Part shown: positions 1 through 8,020 of the stretch, piece after piece
Numbering within the stretch: position 1 is the stretch's first letter
Layout of the letters: each line of letters starts with the position of its first letter
Assembly: GCF_024213195.1 (NCBI RefSeq)
Contig: NZ_JANAVF010000012.1
Coordinates: 1-64,000, forward strand
Reading direction: 5' to 3'
Source of the DNA: Streptomyces sp. TBY4
GTDB taxonomy: Bacteria > Actinomycetota > Actinomycetes > Streptomycetales > Streptomycetaceae
Length of the DNA stretch: 64,000 bases
The notes under the pieces: generated by a model
What the model was told of the DNA's origin: nothing
Seen by the model: the letters and a program-made list of their open reading frames with translations, nothing else
Database searches by the model: none
Position numbers and translations under genes: made by a program

Positions 1-72
1 ACGCCCCGACAGCACGGCCAGGCACGGCGCCAGACGCCGCGGGCTCGGCCGACAAGATCCGAAAGAGACGGC

Positions 73-573
73 CTAGCCGGTCGGGGAGTCGGCCGGGGGG
101 TCGGTCGTGGGCCGCAGGGTGTCCAGGGCGGCCGACAGGTGTTCCAGGGCGCGGACCGTTTCGGCGAAGGCGTCCTCGCCGAGGGTTTCCGCGAGGCGGG
201 TGGCCAGGGCCGCGTGGCCCGGGCCGATCCTTGCGACGGCGGCGCGGCCGGCCTCCGTGGGGCGCAGGAGCTTCGCCCGCCGGTGGGCCGGGTTCGGGAC
301 GTACTCGGCGAGGCCCTTGACGGCCAGCAGATCGGCGATGCGCTGCACGCTCTGGCGGGTGATGCCCATGGCCCGCGCGATGCCGGCGACGGGAAGCGGC
401 TCGCGCAGGACGGCCCCGATCACCTGCCACGAGGCCGCGGTCAGCCCCGCCGGGCGGGCCAGCTCCTCCGATACGGAGAGGAACTGGCCGTTGAGCCGGA
501 AGACACCGAGGGCGGTGCGGCTGAGGAGCTCCTGCGCGGCGGGCGGCCGGGCCGGCGGGGGGTCGTTACGCAT
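73..573 (-). CDS. MarR-family transcriptional regulator
   Basis: This 166-residue protein has the MarR winged-helix layout. A helix starts near residue 44 (LTAASWQVIGAV), the recognition helix TRQSVQRIADLL lies near 72-83, and a basic wing (NPAHRRAKLL) follows near 94-103. MarR proteins bind palindromic operators as dimers and release them when a small ligand or oxidant is sensed. The ATG start lies inside the 3' end of the upstream DJ-1/PfpI gene (8-base overlap), so the two are one operon. Two near-identical palindromes sit upstream of that operon at 1303-1337, which suggests autoregulation. The ligand is unknown. The 72 bases before the gene are the edge of the window. Confidence 0.9.
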   Translation of the reverse strand: MRNDPPPARPPAAQELLSRTALGVFRLNGQFLSVSEELARPAGLTAASWQVIGAVLREPLPVAGIARAMGITRQSVQRIADLLAVKGLAEYVPNPAHRRAKLLRPTEAGRAAVARIGPGHAALATRLAETLGEDAFAETVRALEHLSAALDTLRPTTDPPADSPTG

Positions 574-1264
574 CGCTCGGGTCCGTTCCCTCGGTCGCTG
601 CCGCCGCCTCCGCCGCCATCAGGACCGGGTACGCGCTCGCGTCCGAGTCGTGGAAGAGGCGGTACCAGGCGTCGAGCACCTGCGGCTCGTACACCCCGAG
701 GCGGGCGAAGACCTCGCGGGCGAAGGCCACCGGTTCCGTCGGGCCCGCCGTGATCAGGTCGCCGTCGGTGACCGCGTCGGCCTCGACGTAGCGCCCGGCG
801 CCGCCGTAGCCCGGCTGGCCGCCGAGGTAGAAGGGGGCCGCGCTGGTGTGCGTACGTCCGTCCAGGACTCCGGCGCGGGCCAGTCCGGCCGTGGCTCCGC
901 AGATCGCCGCCACCGGGACGCCCGCCGCGAGGAACTCCCCGGCCTTCGCCGCGAAGGGAGCCAGCTCGTCGCCCGCGTCCCACAGCCCGGCGCCGGTCAG
1001 GATCAGGAGCGCGGACTGGTCCGGGCGCAGGTCGTCCAGGGACAGGTCGGGCTGGATGCGGAGGCCGCCCATCGTGGTGACCGGCTTTCCGGCGGTGACG
1101 CCGACCGTGCGGACCTCGTAGCCGTGCTGGGTCAGGTGCGCGGTGGTGTGGCCCGTCTCCCAGTCGGCGTAGGTGTCGTACACCGCCACGTGGACCGTGC
1201 GGAGGGGCGCCGTCCCCGTGCCCGTCCCCGTGCCCGCCTGCGTCTTCGTCCGGGTCTCGCTCAT
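566..1264 (-). CDS. DJ-1/PfpI family protein
   Basis: This 232-residue protein belongs to the DJ-1/PfpI (class I glutamine amidotransferase-like) superfamily. The core begins near residue 22 (VHVAVYDTYADWE). The nucleophile elbow is AAICGATAGLA with Cys122, followed by HTS, as in the ThiJ/PfpI proteins used in deglycation, chaperone or hydrolytic roles. A short Thr-Gly repeat occupies residues 11-18. It is the first gene of an operon with the MarR regulator, and the palindromes at 1303-1337 sit 40-75 bases upstream of the start. A stress- or electrophile-responsive role is an inference; the substrate cannot be read from sequence. Confidence 0.85.
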   Translation of the reverse strand: MSETRTKTQAGTGTGTGTAPLRTVHVAVYDTYADWETGHTTAHLTQHGYEVRTVGVTAGKPVTTMGGLRIQPDLSLDDLRPDQSALLILTGAGLWDAGDELAPFAAKAGEFLAAGVPVAAICGATAGLARAGVLDGRTHTSAAPFYLGGQPGYGGAGRYVEADAVTDGDLITAGPTEPVAFAREVFARLGVYEPQVLDAWYRLFHDSDASAYPVLMAAEAAAATEGTDPSDA

Positions 1265-1302
1265 CGTGTTCGCCTCCGGTGTCGCCGTCGTCGCGTTCTC
1301 TA

Positions 1303-1337
1303 TGACAGCATGCTGACATTATGACAGCTTGCTGTCA
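1303..1337. promoter_or_regulatory. Twin palindromic operators, likely for the MarR regulator
   Basis: TGACAGCATGCTGACA (1303-1318) and TGACAGCTTGCTGTCA (1322-1337) are two copies of one 16-base dyad, 19 bases apart centre to centre, so on nearly the same DNA face. The second copy has perfect 7-base arms. They lie just upstream of the DJ-1/MarR operon and may also affect the divergent aminotransferase gene. On the minus strand the second copy contains TTGACA, so the operator may overlap a -35 box. The assignment to the MarR protein rests on position and symmetry. Confidence 0.7.
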
Positions 1338-1458
1338 ATGGCTTCCGGGGCGGACGGCCGGACGGACAGTCGGACAGACAGACTGCCGAGACCCGCCCCC
1401 CCACCGCATACAGACCGCCGATATCCCTCCCCACCTGCGCACTTCTACGGTTGCGGGC

Positions 1459-2811
1459 ATGACCCCTCACGTCACCTCGGGCGCCTCCGTCAAGGCTGCC
1501 GACCGCGCCCACGTCTTCCACTCCTGGTCCGCCCAGGCCCTGATCGATCCGCTGGCCGTGGCCAAAGCCGAGGGGTCGTACTTCTGGGACTACGACGGCA
1601 AGCGCTACCTCGACTTCGCCTCCCAGCTGGTCAACACCAACATCGGTCACCAGCACCCCAAGGTCGTCGCCGCCATCCAGGAGCAGGCGGCCACGCTCTG
1701 CACCCTGGCCCCCGGTTTCGCCGTCGACGCCCGCTCCGAGGCCGCACGCCTCATCGCGCAGCGGACCCCCGGCGACCTCGACAAGATCTTCTTCACCAAC
1801 GGCGGCGCCGAGGCCGTGGAGAACGCCGTCCGCATGGCCCGTCTGCACACGGGCCGGCAGAAGGTGATGTCCACCTACCGCTCGTACCACGGCGCCACCG
1901 CGGCCGCGATCAACCTGACCGGCGACCCGCGCCGCTGGCCCTCCGACACGGCCGCCGCGGGCGTCGTGCACTTCTGGGGGCCGTACCTCTACCGTTCGGC
2001 GTTCCACGCCACCACCGAGGCCGAGGAGTGCGAGCGCGCCCTCACCCACCTCGCCGACACCATCGCCTTCGAGGGCCCGGCGACGATCGCCGCGATCATC
2101 CTGGAGTCGGTCCCCGGCACGGCCGGAATCATGACCCCGCCCCCCGGCTACCTGGCCGGCGTGCGCGAGCTCTGCGACCGCTACGGCATCGTCTTCATCC
2201 TGGACGAGGTCATGTCGGGCTTCGGCCGGACCGGCAAGTGGTTCGCCGCCGAGCACTACGGCGTCACCCCCGACCTGATCACCTTCGCCAAGGGCGTCAA
2301 CAGCGGCTACGTCCCGCTCGGCGGCGTCGCGATCTCCGGCGCGATCGCCGAGACCTTCGCCACGCGCCCCTACCCGGGCGGGCTGACCTACTCCGGTCAC
2401 CCCCTCGCCTGCGCCGCCGCGGTCGCGACGATGAACGCGATGGAGGAGGAGGGCATCGTCGAGCACTCCGCCCACCTCGGCGAGAACGTGATCGGCCCGG
2501 CCCTCGCCGAGCTGGCGGAGCGCCACCCCTCGGTCGGGGAGGTGCGGGGTCTGGGCACGTTCTGGGCCCTGGAGCTCGTACGGAACAAGGAGACGCGCGA
2601 GCCGCTCGTCCCGTACAACGCCGCCGGGGCCGACAACGCGCCGATGGCCGAGTTCGCCGCGACCTGCAAGGCGTCCGGGCTGTGGCCGTTCGTCAACATG
2701 AACCGCACCCACGTCGTCCCCCCGTGCAACATCACGGAGGCGGAGGCGAAGGAGGGCCTGGCCCTGCTGGACGACGCGCTGACCGTCGCCGACCGGCACG
2801 TTTCGGCCTGA
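1459..2811 (+). CDS. Class III (omega) aminotransferase
   Basis: This PLP-dependent fold-type I aminotransferase of about 450 residues moves an amino group from an amine or omega-amino acid to an oxo acid. Visible class III motifs are FFTNGGAEAVENAVRMAR (cofactor phosphate region), SYHGATAAA, ILDEVMSGFGRTGKWFAA (cofactor-binding Asp) and FAKGVNSGYVPLGG with the Schiff-base Lys278. The ATG at 1459 is preferred because the upstream in-frame codons run through a poor reading frame and the conserved N-terminus (RAHVFHSWSAQ) follows closely. No strong Shine-Dalgarno sequence is present. The exact substrate (beta-alanine, taurine or another amine) is not decidable here. A hairpin at 2830-2857 ends the unit. 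Confidence 0.88.
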   Translation: MTPHVTSGASVKAADRAHVFHSWSAQALIDPLAVAKAEGSYFWDYDGKRYLDFASQLVNTNIGHQHPKVVAAIQEQAATLCTLAPGFAVDARSEAARLIAQRTPGDLDKIFFTNGGAEAVENAVRMARLHTGRQKVMSTYRSYHGATAAAINLTGDPRRWPSDTAAAGVVHFWGPYLYRSAFHATTEAEECERALTHLADTIAFEGPATIAAIILESVPGTAGIMTPPPGYLAGVRELCDRYGIVFILDEVMSGFGRTGKWFAAEHYGVTPDLITFAKGVNSGYVPLGGVAISGAIAETFATRPYPGGLTYSGHPLACAAAVATMNAMEEEGIVEHSAHLGENVIGPALAELAERHPSVGEVRGLGTFWALELVRNKETREPLVPYNAAGADNAPMAEFAATCKASGLWPFVNMNRTHVVPPCNITEAEAKEGLALLDDALTVADRHVSA

Positions 2812-2829
2812 CGGAGGTTCCGCGGACGC

Positions 2830-2857
2830 CCGGCCGGACCTCACCGGGTCCGGCCGG
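2830..2857 (+). terminator. Hairpin terminator after the aminotransferase gene
   Basis: CCGGCCGGACC pairs with GGTCCGGCCGG around a 6-base loop, 18 bases after the stop codon. There is no T-tract, as is common for Streptomyces terminators. Confidence 0.6.
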
Positions 2858-3031
2858 CGCCTCGGGGGCCGTGGGCGGGATGAGGTCCGGCCGGGGCGCG
2901 GTCGGACCGCGAAACGGGCTCCGAGCAGCGAAGACGACCCCGCGCGGGTGCCCGCGGCGGGCGCCGCGCAGAGCCAAATGATCAAGAAGAGAGGGGTGGC
3001 CCGTCCGGATAACGGGCGGTAAATCCACATA

Positions 3032-3060
3032 GCGGCCACAAACCGATCGGTTTCGGCCGC
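3032..3060. promoter_or_regulatory. Palindromic operator upstream of the GntR gene
   Basis: The core AAACCGATCGGTTT (3040-3053) is a perfect 14-base palindrome. Outer arms GCGGCC (3032-3037) and GGCCGC (3055-3060) extend the symmetry to about 29 bases. It ends 48 bases before the GntR start codon, which is typical for autoregulation. The pairing of regulator and site is inferred from position. Confidence 0.6.
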
Positions 3061-3108
3061 GCTGCCTGGCCTAAGGTGTCCGAAGCCCACAGATGGAGAC
3101 GGACCCCT

Positions 3109-3789
3109 ATGCCAGGCAGCGGCGCTGTCACCCGCAACACACTTCGCCAGCAGATCGCGGACGCGCTGCGTGACGAGGTGCTCGCGGGGCGCCTGGCGGC
3201 AGGGCGGGAGTTCACCGTCAAGCAGATCGCCGAGCAGTACGGGGTCTCCGCGACCCCCGTCCGCGAGGCCCTCGTCGATCTCTCCGCGCAGGGCCTGCTC
3301 GACTCCGTCCAGCACCGCGGCTTCCGCGTCCGAGTCTTCTCCGTGGATGATTTCCGGGGCATGATCGAGGCTCGTACGTTGATCGTGGAAGGCATCTTCC
3401 GCAGGCTCGTGGAACGCGGCACCGCCCCCGGCTCCGGGGAACGGCTCGTCTCGGTGCGCCGCCGGGCGGAAGAGGCGCGGCGGGCGGCGCTGAACGGCTC
3501 GCTCGAAGTGCTGATCGGCTACGACCTGCGCTTCTGGAGGGAGCTGAGCGGGCTGGTCGGCAACATCTACATCTCCGAGTTCCTGCACCGGATCCGGGTG
3601 CAGTGCTGGGTGTTCGCCGTGCCCTACCTGAAGGCGGACCCGCACCTGCGCGCCGACCTGTGGTCCGGCCACAACGAACTGATCGACGCGGTGACCCGCG
3701 CGGACGCCGAGGAGGTACGACGCCTCGTGCACGCGTACAACCAGCACGGTCTCGACTGGGCCGCGGGCCTGAAGGCGGCGGGCGCGTGA
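3109..3789 (+). CDS. GntR-family transcriptional regulator (FCD-type)
   Basis: This 226-residue protein has an N-terminal GntR winged helix at about residues 10-70 (QIADALRDEVLAGRLAAG, then YGVSATPVREALVDL and QGLLDSVQHRGFRV) and a mostly helical C-terminal domain of FCD type that would bind a carboxylate effector. The ATG at 3109 is chosen because GGAGAC lies 8 bases upstream; an in-frame GTG at 3076 gives only extra non-conserved residues. Its stop overlaps the GTG start of the glycosyltransferase-like gene (GTGA), so the two are translationally coupled. A long palindrome at 3032-3060 is the probable operator. The effector is unknown. Confidence 0.88.
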   Translation: MPGSGAVTRNTLRQQIADALRDEVLAGRLAAGREFTVKQIAEQYGVSATPVREALVDLSAQGLLDSVQHRGFRVRVFSVDDFRGMIEARTLIVEGIFRRLVERGTAPGSGERLVSVRRRAEEARRAALNGSLEVLIGYDLRFWRELSGLVGNIYISEFLHRIRVQCWVFAVPYLKADPHLRADLWSGHNELIDAVTRADAEEVRRLVHAYNQHGLDWAAGLKAAGA

Positions 3790-6209
3790 GCGGGGAGAGC
3801 GCCGTGAGCGCCGGCCAGGAGACTCCGACCCCGACCCCGTCCGGTACGCGCTGGCTCGGCGCCGTCGGGCTCTCGGTCGTCATCCCCGCCCCCGTCCCCG
3901 AGCAGACCTTCGCCGCCCTGCGCGACCACCTCGACGCCCACTGCGGTACGGGCCCGGGCGCCTGGGAACTGATCGTCGTCGGTGACGCCACCGAAGCCAC
4001 CGGCATCCCCGACGACCCCCGGATCCGCCGGACCGAGGCGGATGCCCCCGGCAAGGGCGCCGCCCTCCGCGCCGGGGTCCTCGCCTCCGCCGGCGACCGC
4101 GTGCTCCTCACCGACGCCGCCCTCAGCACCCCGCTCGAAGAGCTGGTCCGCCTCGAAGAGGTCCTGGCCGAGGAGTCCGGCGACGGCGACGGCGACGGCG
4201 ACGGCGCCGTCGTCCTCGGCCGGTCCCGCGGCCGCCTGGTCCGTACCCTCGGCATCCCCGGCATACCGGGATTCCGCGCCGACACCTGCGCCTTCGCCCT
4301 CTTCGACGGCGACCGCGCCCGTGCCGCCTTCGGCGCCTCCACCCTCGACGGACCGGCCGTCGACGCCGAGGTCCTGCGCTGGATCCGCCGTCAGGGCTGG
4401 CACGTGGCGGAGGTCGAGCTCCCCGCACACCGCGGCCGCACCCGGAACGTCCCGGACGCCCCGCGCCCCGACCGCCGCCGGGCCCTCGGCGACCTGTTCC
4501 GCCTCAACGCCGGCGGCCTCGCCGTGGCCGGCGTCTTCCTCCTGCTCTCCCTCTACGTCTTCCAGGGCCTGTGGACGGACCTCAAGGGCGCCTACCTCGC
4601 GGACGCGCTCCAGGACCAGAACCAGTGGGAGTGGTTCGTCGGCGTCACCACCGACAACATCACGCACCTGCGCAACCCGCTCTTCACCCTCTCCCAGGGC
4701 ATGCCCGACGGCGTGAACCTGATGGCCAACGCCACGATGCTCGGCCTGAACGTCCCGCTGATCCCGCTGACGCTGCTCTTCGGCGAGACCGTCACCTTCG
4801 CGCTGGTCCTCACGCTCGGCATGGCCGCCAGCGCCTGGACCTGGTACTGGCTGATCCGGCGCCGGTTCGTGCGCAGCCGCTGGGCGGCCGCCGCGGGCGG
4901 GGCGCTCGCCGCCTTCGCGCCGCCGATGGTCTCGCACGCCAACGGCCATCCGAACTTCGTCGTCCTCTTCATGCTCCCGCTGATCGTCGACCGGACCCTG
5001 CGCCTGTGCGAGGGGCGCAACGTCACGCGTGACGGGGTGCTCCTCGGGCTCTTCGCGACGTACCAGATCTTCATCGGCGAGGAGCCGCTGCTCATCGCCG
5101 CGCTCGGCATGCTGGTGTTCTGCCTCGCGTACCTCCTCGTCGGCCCCCGCCGCGCCCTCGCGGCCGCGAAGCCGCTGGGCTCCGGTCTGGCCATCGCGCT
5201 CGCGGTGTGCCTGCCGCTGGTGGCCGTACCGCTGTACTGGCAGTTCTTCGGCCCGCAGAGCTACCACTCGGTCCTGCACGGGGACAACGCCGGCAACAGC
5301 CCGCGCGCCCTGATCGAGTTCGCCTCCCGCTCCCTCTTCGGCGACCCCGAGACGGCCGGCAGACTCTCCCTGAACACCACCGAGCAGAACGCCTTCTACG
5401 GCTGGCCCCTGCTCGCCTTCGGCGTCGCCGTGTGCGTGTGGCTGTGGCGCAGCAGGGCGGTACGGGCCCTCGCGATCACCGGCTTCGCCACGCTCCTGCT
5501 GTCCCTCGGGCCGTGGGTGCCCGTACCCCGCACGGAGATCGTGCTGCCGGGCCCCTGGCGGCTGATGATCAAGCTGCCGCTCTTCGAGTCGGTGATCGAG
5601 GGGCGCCTGGCGATGGTGTGCGCGCCGATCCTGGGCATCCTGCTCGCCCTCGCGCTCGACCGGATCCTCCGGCTGCGCGCGCGGGAGCTGCGCACGCTGG
5701 GCCTGCTGGGGGTGGCGGCGGCGCTGATCCCGGTCCTGCCGCTGCCGCTGACCGTACGGGACCGCGCGCCGGTGCCCGCCTTCATCACCTCCGGGGACTG
5801 GAAGCGCTACGTCAAGGACGGGGAGGCACTCGTTCCGGTACCGCTGCCGGACCCGGGCCAGGCGGACGCACTGCACTGGCAGGTGGAGGCGGACTTCGGC
5901 TTCCGGCTGGCCGGCGGCTACTTCAACGGCCCGTGGGGACCCGACCGGATCGGCATCTACGGGGCCACCCCGCGGCACCTCTCGAACCTCCTGCGCGACG
6001 TCCGCTACGGCGGGCAGCCGCCTGAGATCACCGCCTCCTGGCGGCTGCAGGCCCGCCAGGACCTGGAGTACTGGAAGGCCGGCGCGGTCGTCCTGCCCTT
6101 CCAGGACCGGGACACGGAGCTGCGGGACCTGCTCACGGGGCTGCTGGGCCGCGAGCCGGAGCAGGTGCGCGACGTATGGGTCTGGAGGGTGGGCCCGGGG
6201 GAGCCGTAG
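3786..6209 (+). CDS. GT2-like domain fused to a multi-pass membrane domain
   Basis: This protein of about 807 residues has two parts. Residues ~15-230 align by eye with family-2 glycosyltransferases of the dolichyl-phosphate sugar synthase type: LSVVIPAPVPE, ELIVVGDAT, GKGAALRAGVLASAGDRVLL. The usual nucleotide-binding DDGS reads GDAT, and the metal-binding DAD reads DAA, so this domain looks catalytically weak or dead. Residues ~240-690 form many hydrophobic helices with a large hydrophilic loop (GDNAGNSPRAL), resembling membrane glycosyltransferases. A C-terminal soluble part follows. A GDGDGDGD run is encoded by a GGCGAC microsatellite near 4182-4205. The GTG start overlaps the GntR stop. 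A role in cell-surface glycan or lipid-linked sugar transfer is inferred. Confidence 0.7.
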   Translation: MSGESAVSAGQETPTPTPSGTRWLGAVGLSVVIPAPVPEQTFAALRDHLDAHCGTGPGAWELIVVGDATEATGIPDDPRIRRTEADAPGKGAALRAGVLASAGDRVLLTDAALSTPLEELVRLEEVLAEESGDGDGDGDGAVVLGRSRGRLVRTLGIPGIPGFRADTCAFALFDGDRARAAFGASTLDGPAVDAEVLRWIRRQGWHVAEVELPAHRGRTRNVPDAPRPDRRRALGDLFRLNAGGLAVAGVFLLLSLYVFQGLWTDLKGAYLADALQDQNQWEWFVGVTTDNITHLRNPLFTLSQGMPDGVNLMANATMLGLNVPLIPLTLLFGETVTFALVLTLGMAASAWTWYWLIRRRFVRSRWAAAAGGALAAFAPPMVSHANGHPNFVVLFMLPLIVDRTLRLCEGRNVTRDGVLLGLFATYQIFIGEEPLLIAALGMLVFCLAYLLVGPRRALAAAKPLGSGLAIALAVCLPLVAVPLYWQFFGPQSYHSVLHGDNAGNSPRALIEFASRSLFGDPETAGRLSLNTTEQNAFYGWPLLAFGVAVCVWLWRSRAVRALAITGFATLLLSLGPWVPVPRTEIVLPGPWRLMIKLPLFESVIEGRLAMVCAPILGILLALALDRILRLRARELRTLGLLGVAAALIPVLPLPLTVRDRAPVPAFITSGDWKRYVKDGEALVPVPLPDPGQADALHWQVEADFGFRLAGGYFNGPWGPDRIGIYGATPRHLSNLLRDVRYGGQPPEITASWRLQARQDLEYWKAGAVVLPFQDRDTELRDLLTGLLGREPEQVRDVWVWRVGPGEP

Positions 6210-6298
6210 TTCTGCCCAAGGTTCTGCTCACCCCTTCGCTGAGCGTGTCCGGCGCACTACGCTGGCCCGATCGGCGGCAACGACTGATCGGAGGCCGA

Positions 6299-6949
6299 GT
6301 GGCCTGTGACCTGTGGCTGGTCCCCCTTGTCGACGTGCTGTGCCACAGCCCCGACAACCCCTTCGCGGAAGAGATCGCCTCGTACGACAAGGCGCTGGGC
6401 GAGGCCGGACTGCCGTCCGTGCCGGTGTTCGCGTACATGCCGGGGCTGTCCGGGGACGTCGCCCCGGTGGCCGGTTTCGACTACGACGCCCTGCACTTCC
6501 TGCGGCGGGCGTACCTGCTCCAGATCTGCGGGCTGCCGGTGACTCCGGTGGACGAGCTGGGCGGGGACTACGAGCAACTGCTGGAGATGTTCGAGCCCAC
6601 GGCCCAGCAGTCGCACCTGGTGTGGCACTACGACCACGCGGGGGCCTACGTCCCCGTGGACTTCGCGTACCCGCTGGCCAACGAGGAGCTGCTGGCCGGG
6701 GGCGGGCCGCTGGGGTCGGCGCAGGGGCTGCTGCGCGAGCTCGCGCTGGTGGCTCCCGCGATCGGGATAGACCCCCTCAACCCCCCGCTGGCGCCGGCCC
6801 CGCCGGGGCGGCCGACGTCGCTGGAGGAGCCCGCCGGGCCGATCCCGTACGACGACAGCCCCTTCGCGCGGGAGCGGCACGTATGGCTGGGCCTGCACGC
6901 GGCGGCGACCCGGAGCCTCGGCCAGGGCTCGATGATCATCTTCAGCTGA
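6299..6949 (+). CDS. Conserved hypothetical protein
   Basis: This 216-residue protein matches no family I can name. GTG 6299 is chosen because GGAGG (6290-6294) lies just upstream, and the longer reading frame would overlap the preceding gene. The protein is acidic, with no signal peptide or membrane helix. Aromatic and acidic patches such as LVWHYDHAGAYVPVDFAYPL and a Pro-rich stretch around residue 165 suggest a folded cytosolic domain with a flexible linker. It follows the glycosyltransferase-like gene by 90 bases and ends before a strong bidirectional hairpin. Confidence 0.7.
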   Translation: MACDLWLVPLVDVLCHSPDNPFAEEIASYDKALGEAGLPSVPVFAYMPGLSGDVAPVAGFDYDALHFLRRAYLLQICGLPVTPVDELGGDYEQLLEMFEPTAQQSHLVWHYDHAGAYVPVDFAYPLANEELLAGGGPLGSAQGLLRELALVAPAIGIDPLNPPLAPAPPGRPTSLEEPAGPIPYDDSPFARERHVWLGLHAAATRSLGQGSMIIFS

Positions 6950-6987
6950 CGCTTCCCGTACGAGGTACGGGGCGCGGGAGTACGGGA

Positions 6988-7020
6988 CGGGGCCGGATCC
7001 GCCGCGCGGAGCCGGCCCCG
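6988..7020. terminator. Bidirectional hairpin terminator
   Basis: CGGGGCCGG pairs with CCGGCCCCG, with inner pairing in the 15-base centre. It lies between two convergent genes whose stops are at 6949 and 7026 and can serve both. Confidence 0.65.
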
Positions 7021-7025
7021 CCCCG

Positions 7026-7751
7026 TCAGCGCGGCTGCTCCGGCGGTCTCTGGCGGGGCATGTTCGGGCGGGTGCCCGGGGGGAGCGGGAAGCGGGCCGG
7101 CGGCACGTACGCCTCCGAGCGCGATCCGCCCGCGCCCAGGGACTGCATGACCAGCGGGGCGGGGCCGGAGCTGAACTCGACCATCCACTCCGCGGTCTCG
7201 GAGCGCACGAGCTCGGTCACGTCCTCCGAGAAGCGGCGCAGTACGGTCAGACACCGCTCGGCGGCCTCGCTGGCGGTGCCCTCGGTCGGGCCCAGGATCT
7301 CGCGCACGTTCTCCGTGGCCCAGTCGAACTGCAGGGTCTGCAGCCGCCGCTGCACGGCCTGCGCCGTCGCCACGTCCCGCATCCAGCCCGAGGTCAGGCC
7401 GAAGAACCGGTCGCAGCCCAGGCAGGCGGCCCCCAGGAGCAGCGCGAGATACCCGTACGAGGCCGCCCCGGGCACCGAGCCGGTCAGTTCCAGCAGGGGC
7501 ATCGCGGCGCCCGTGACCGCGCCGACGGCGGCCCCGATCCGCAGGATCCGGGCTCCGCGGCGCTTCCAGGCCCGGTCCGACAGGTACCACTCGGCGGTGC
7601 GCAGCGCATCGGCCTCGACCCGTCGGTAGAGCTCGTCGAGCCGCTCGGCGGGCTCGCCCCAGTCCCCGAGAGGGAACGGCCGGCCGGTAAGGTCGCCGTC
7701 CTCAGCGGGATCCCGGGGTGGCCCCTCGGGCTGCATCTCCGGCTGACTCAC
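7026..7751 (-). CDS. DUF4231 / SLATT-type two-helix membrane protein
   Basis: This 241-residue protein has the SLATT layout. An amphipathic N-terminal helix (ERLDELYRRVEADALRTAEWYL, given here as ERLDELYRRV and ADALRTAEWYL) leads to two hydrophobic segments near residues 72-90 and 98-116. A soluble helix pair (QAVQRRLQTLQFDWATENV) and a Pro/Arg-rich tail follow. SLATT domains are proposed membrane effectors in nucleotide-signal conflict systems, but many actinobacterial copies stand alone, and no nucleotide cyclase, SLOG or TIR gene is visible here. The next gene on this strand is far away, so it is monocistronic. Confidence 0.7.
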   Translation of the reverse strand: MSQPEMQPEGPPRDPAEDGDLTGRPFPLGDWGEPAERLDELYRRVEADALRTAEWYLSDRAWKRRGARILRIGAAVGAVTGAAMPLLELTGSVPGAASYGYLALLLGAACLGCDRFFGLTSGWMRDVATAQAVQRRLQTLQFDWATENVREILGPTEGTASEAAERCLTVLRRFSEDVTELVRSETAEWMVEFSSGPAPLVMQSLGAGGSRSEAYVPPARFPLPPGTRPNMPRQRPPEQPR

Positions 7752-7825
7752 CCGGGCACTCCCTCTGCCTGCGCTGAACGTGTGGTGGTGCGCGTGTGCG
7801 CAATGGTGCGCATGCTCTTCCTACC

Positions 7826-7917
7826 TTCGAATGAGACGCGGTGGGCGACGATTCCCGGGATTTCCGCCCGCAAGGGGGGCGTCATCAGGTACGCGCACGC
7901 CTCGTCTCTCACTCGAA
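7826..7917. other. Possible long-range RNA stem upstream of ybaB-recR
   Basis: TTCGAATGAGACG (7826-7838) can pair with CGTCTCTCACTCGAA (7903-7917) with one mismatch and a 2-base bulge, enclosing about 64 bases. The region lies between the divergent SLATT and ybaB genes. It may be a structured leader or chance complementarity in G+C-rich DNA. It does not carry the conserved SRP-RNA loop. Confidence 0.25.
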
Positions 7918-8020
7918 AGAGTTGGTCCTCACGGCGTAGGGCGCGGCGCCCGGGGAGCACGTAGGCTCGGATTGACCAACGCCGCCGGCGCTTGGCCCGA
8001 CGCTACGGAGTGAGTGACCT

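Noticed and set aside
1..72. Possible 3' end of an upstream gene
   Set aside because: One plus-strand frame stays open to a TAG at 74-76, but 24 codons are too few to support a gene.
1300..3747. Long minus-strand open frame over the aminotransferase and GntR genes
   Set aside because: It is Arg/Gly/Val-rich antisense of real genes, a common G+C-rich shadow; no family motif is seen.
7752..8020. SRP RNA (ffs) upstream of ybaB
   Set aside because: The gap has a possible stem but lacks the conserved SRP apical loop sequence (GGAAG and GCA motifs).
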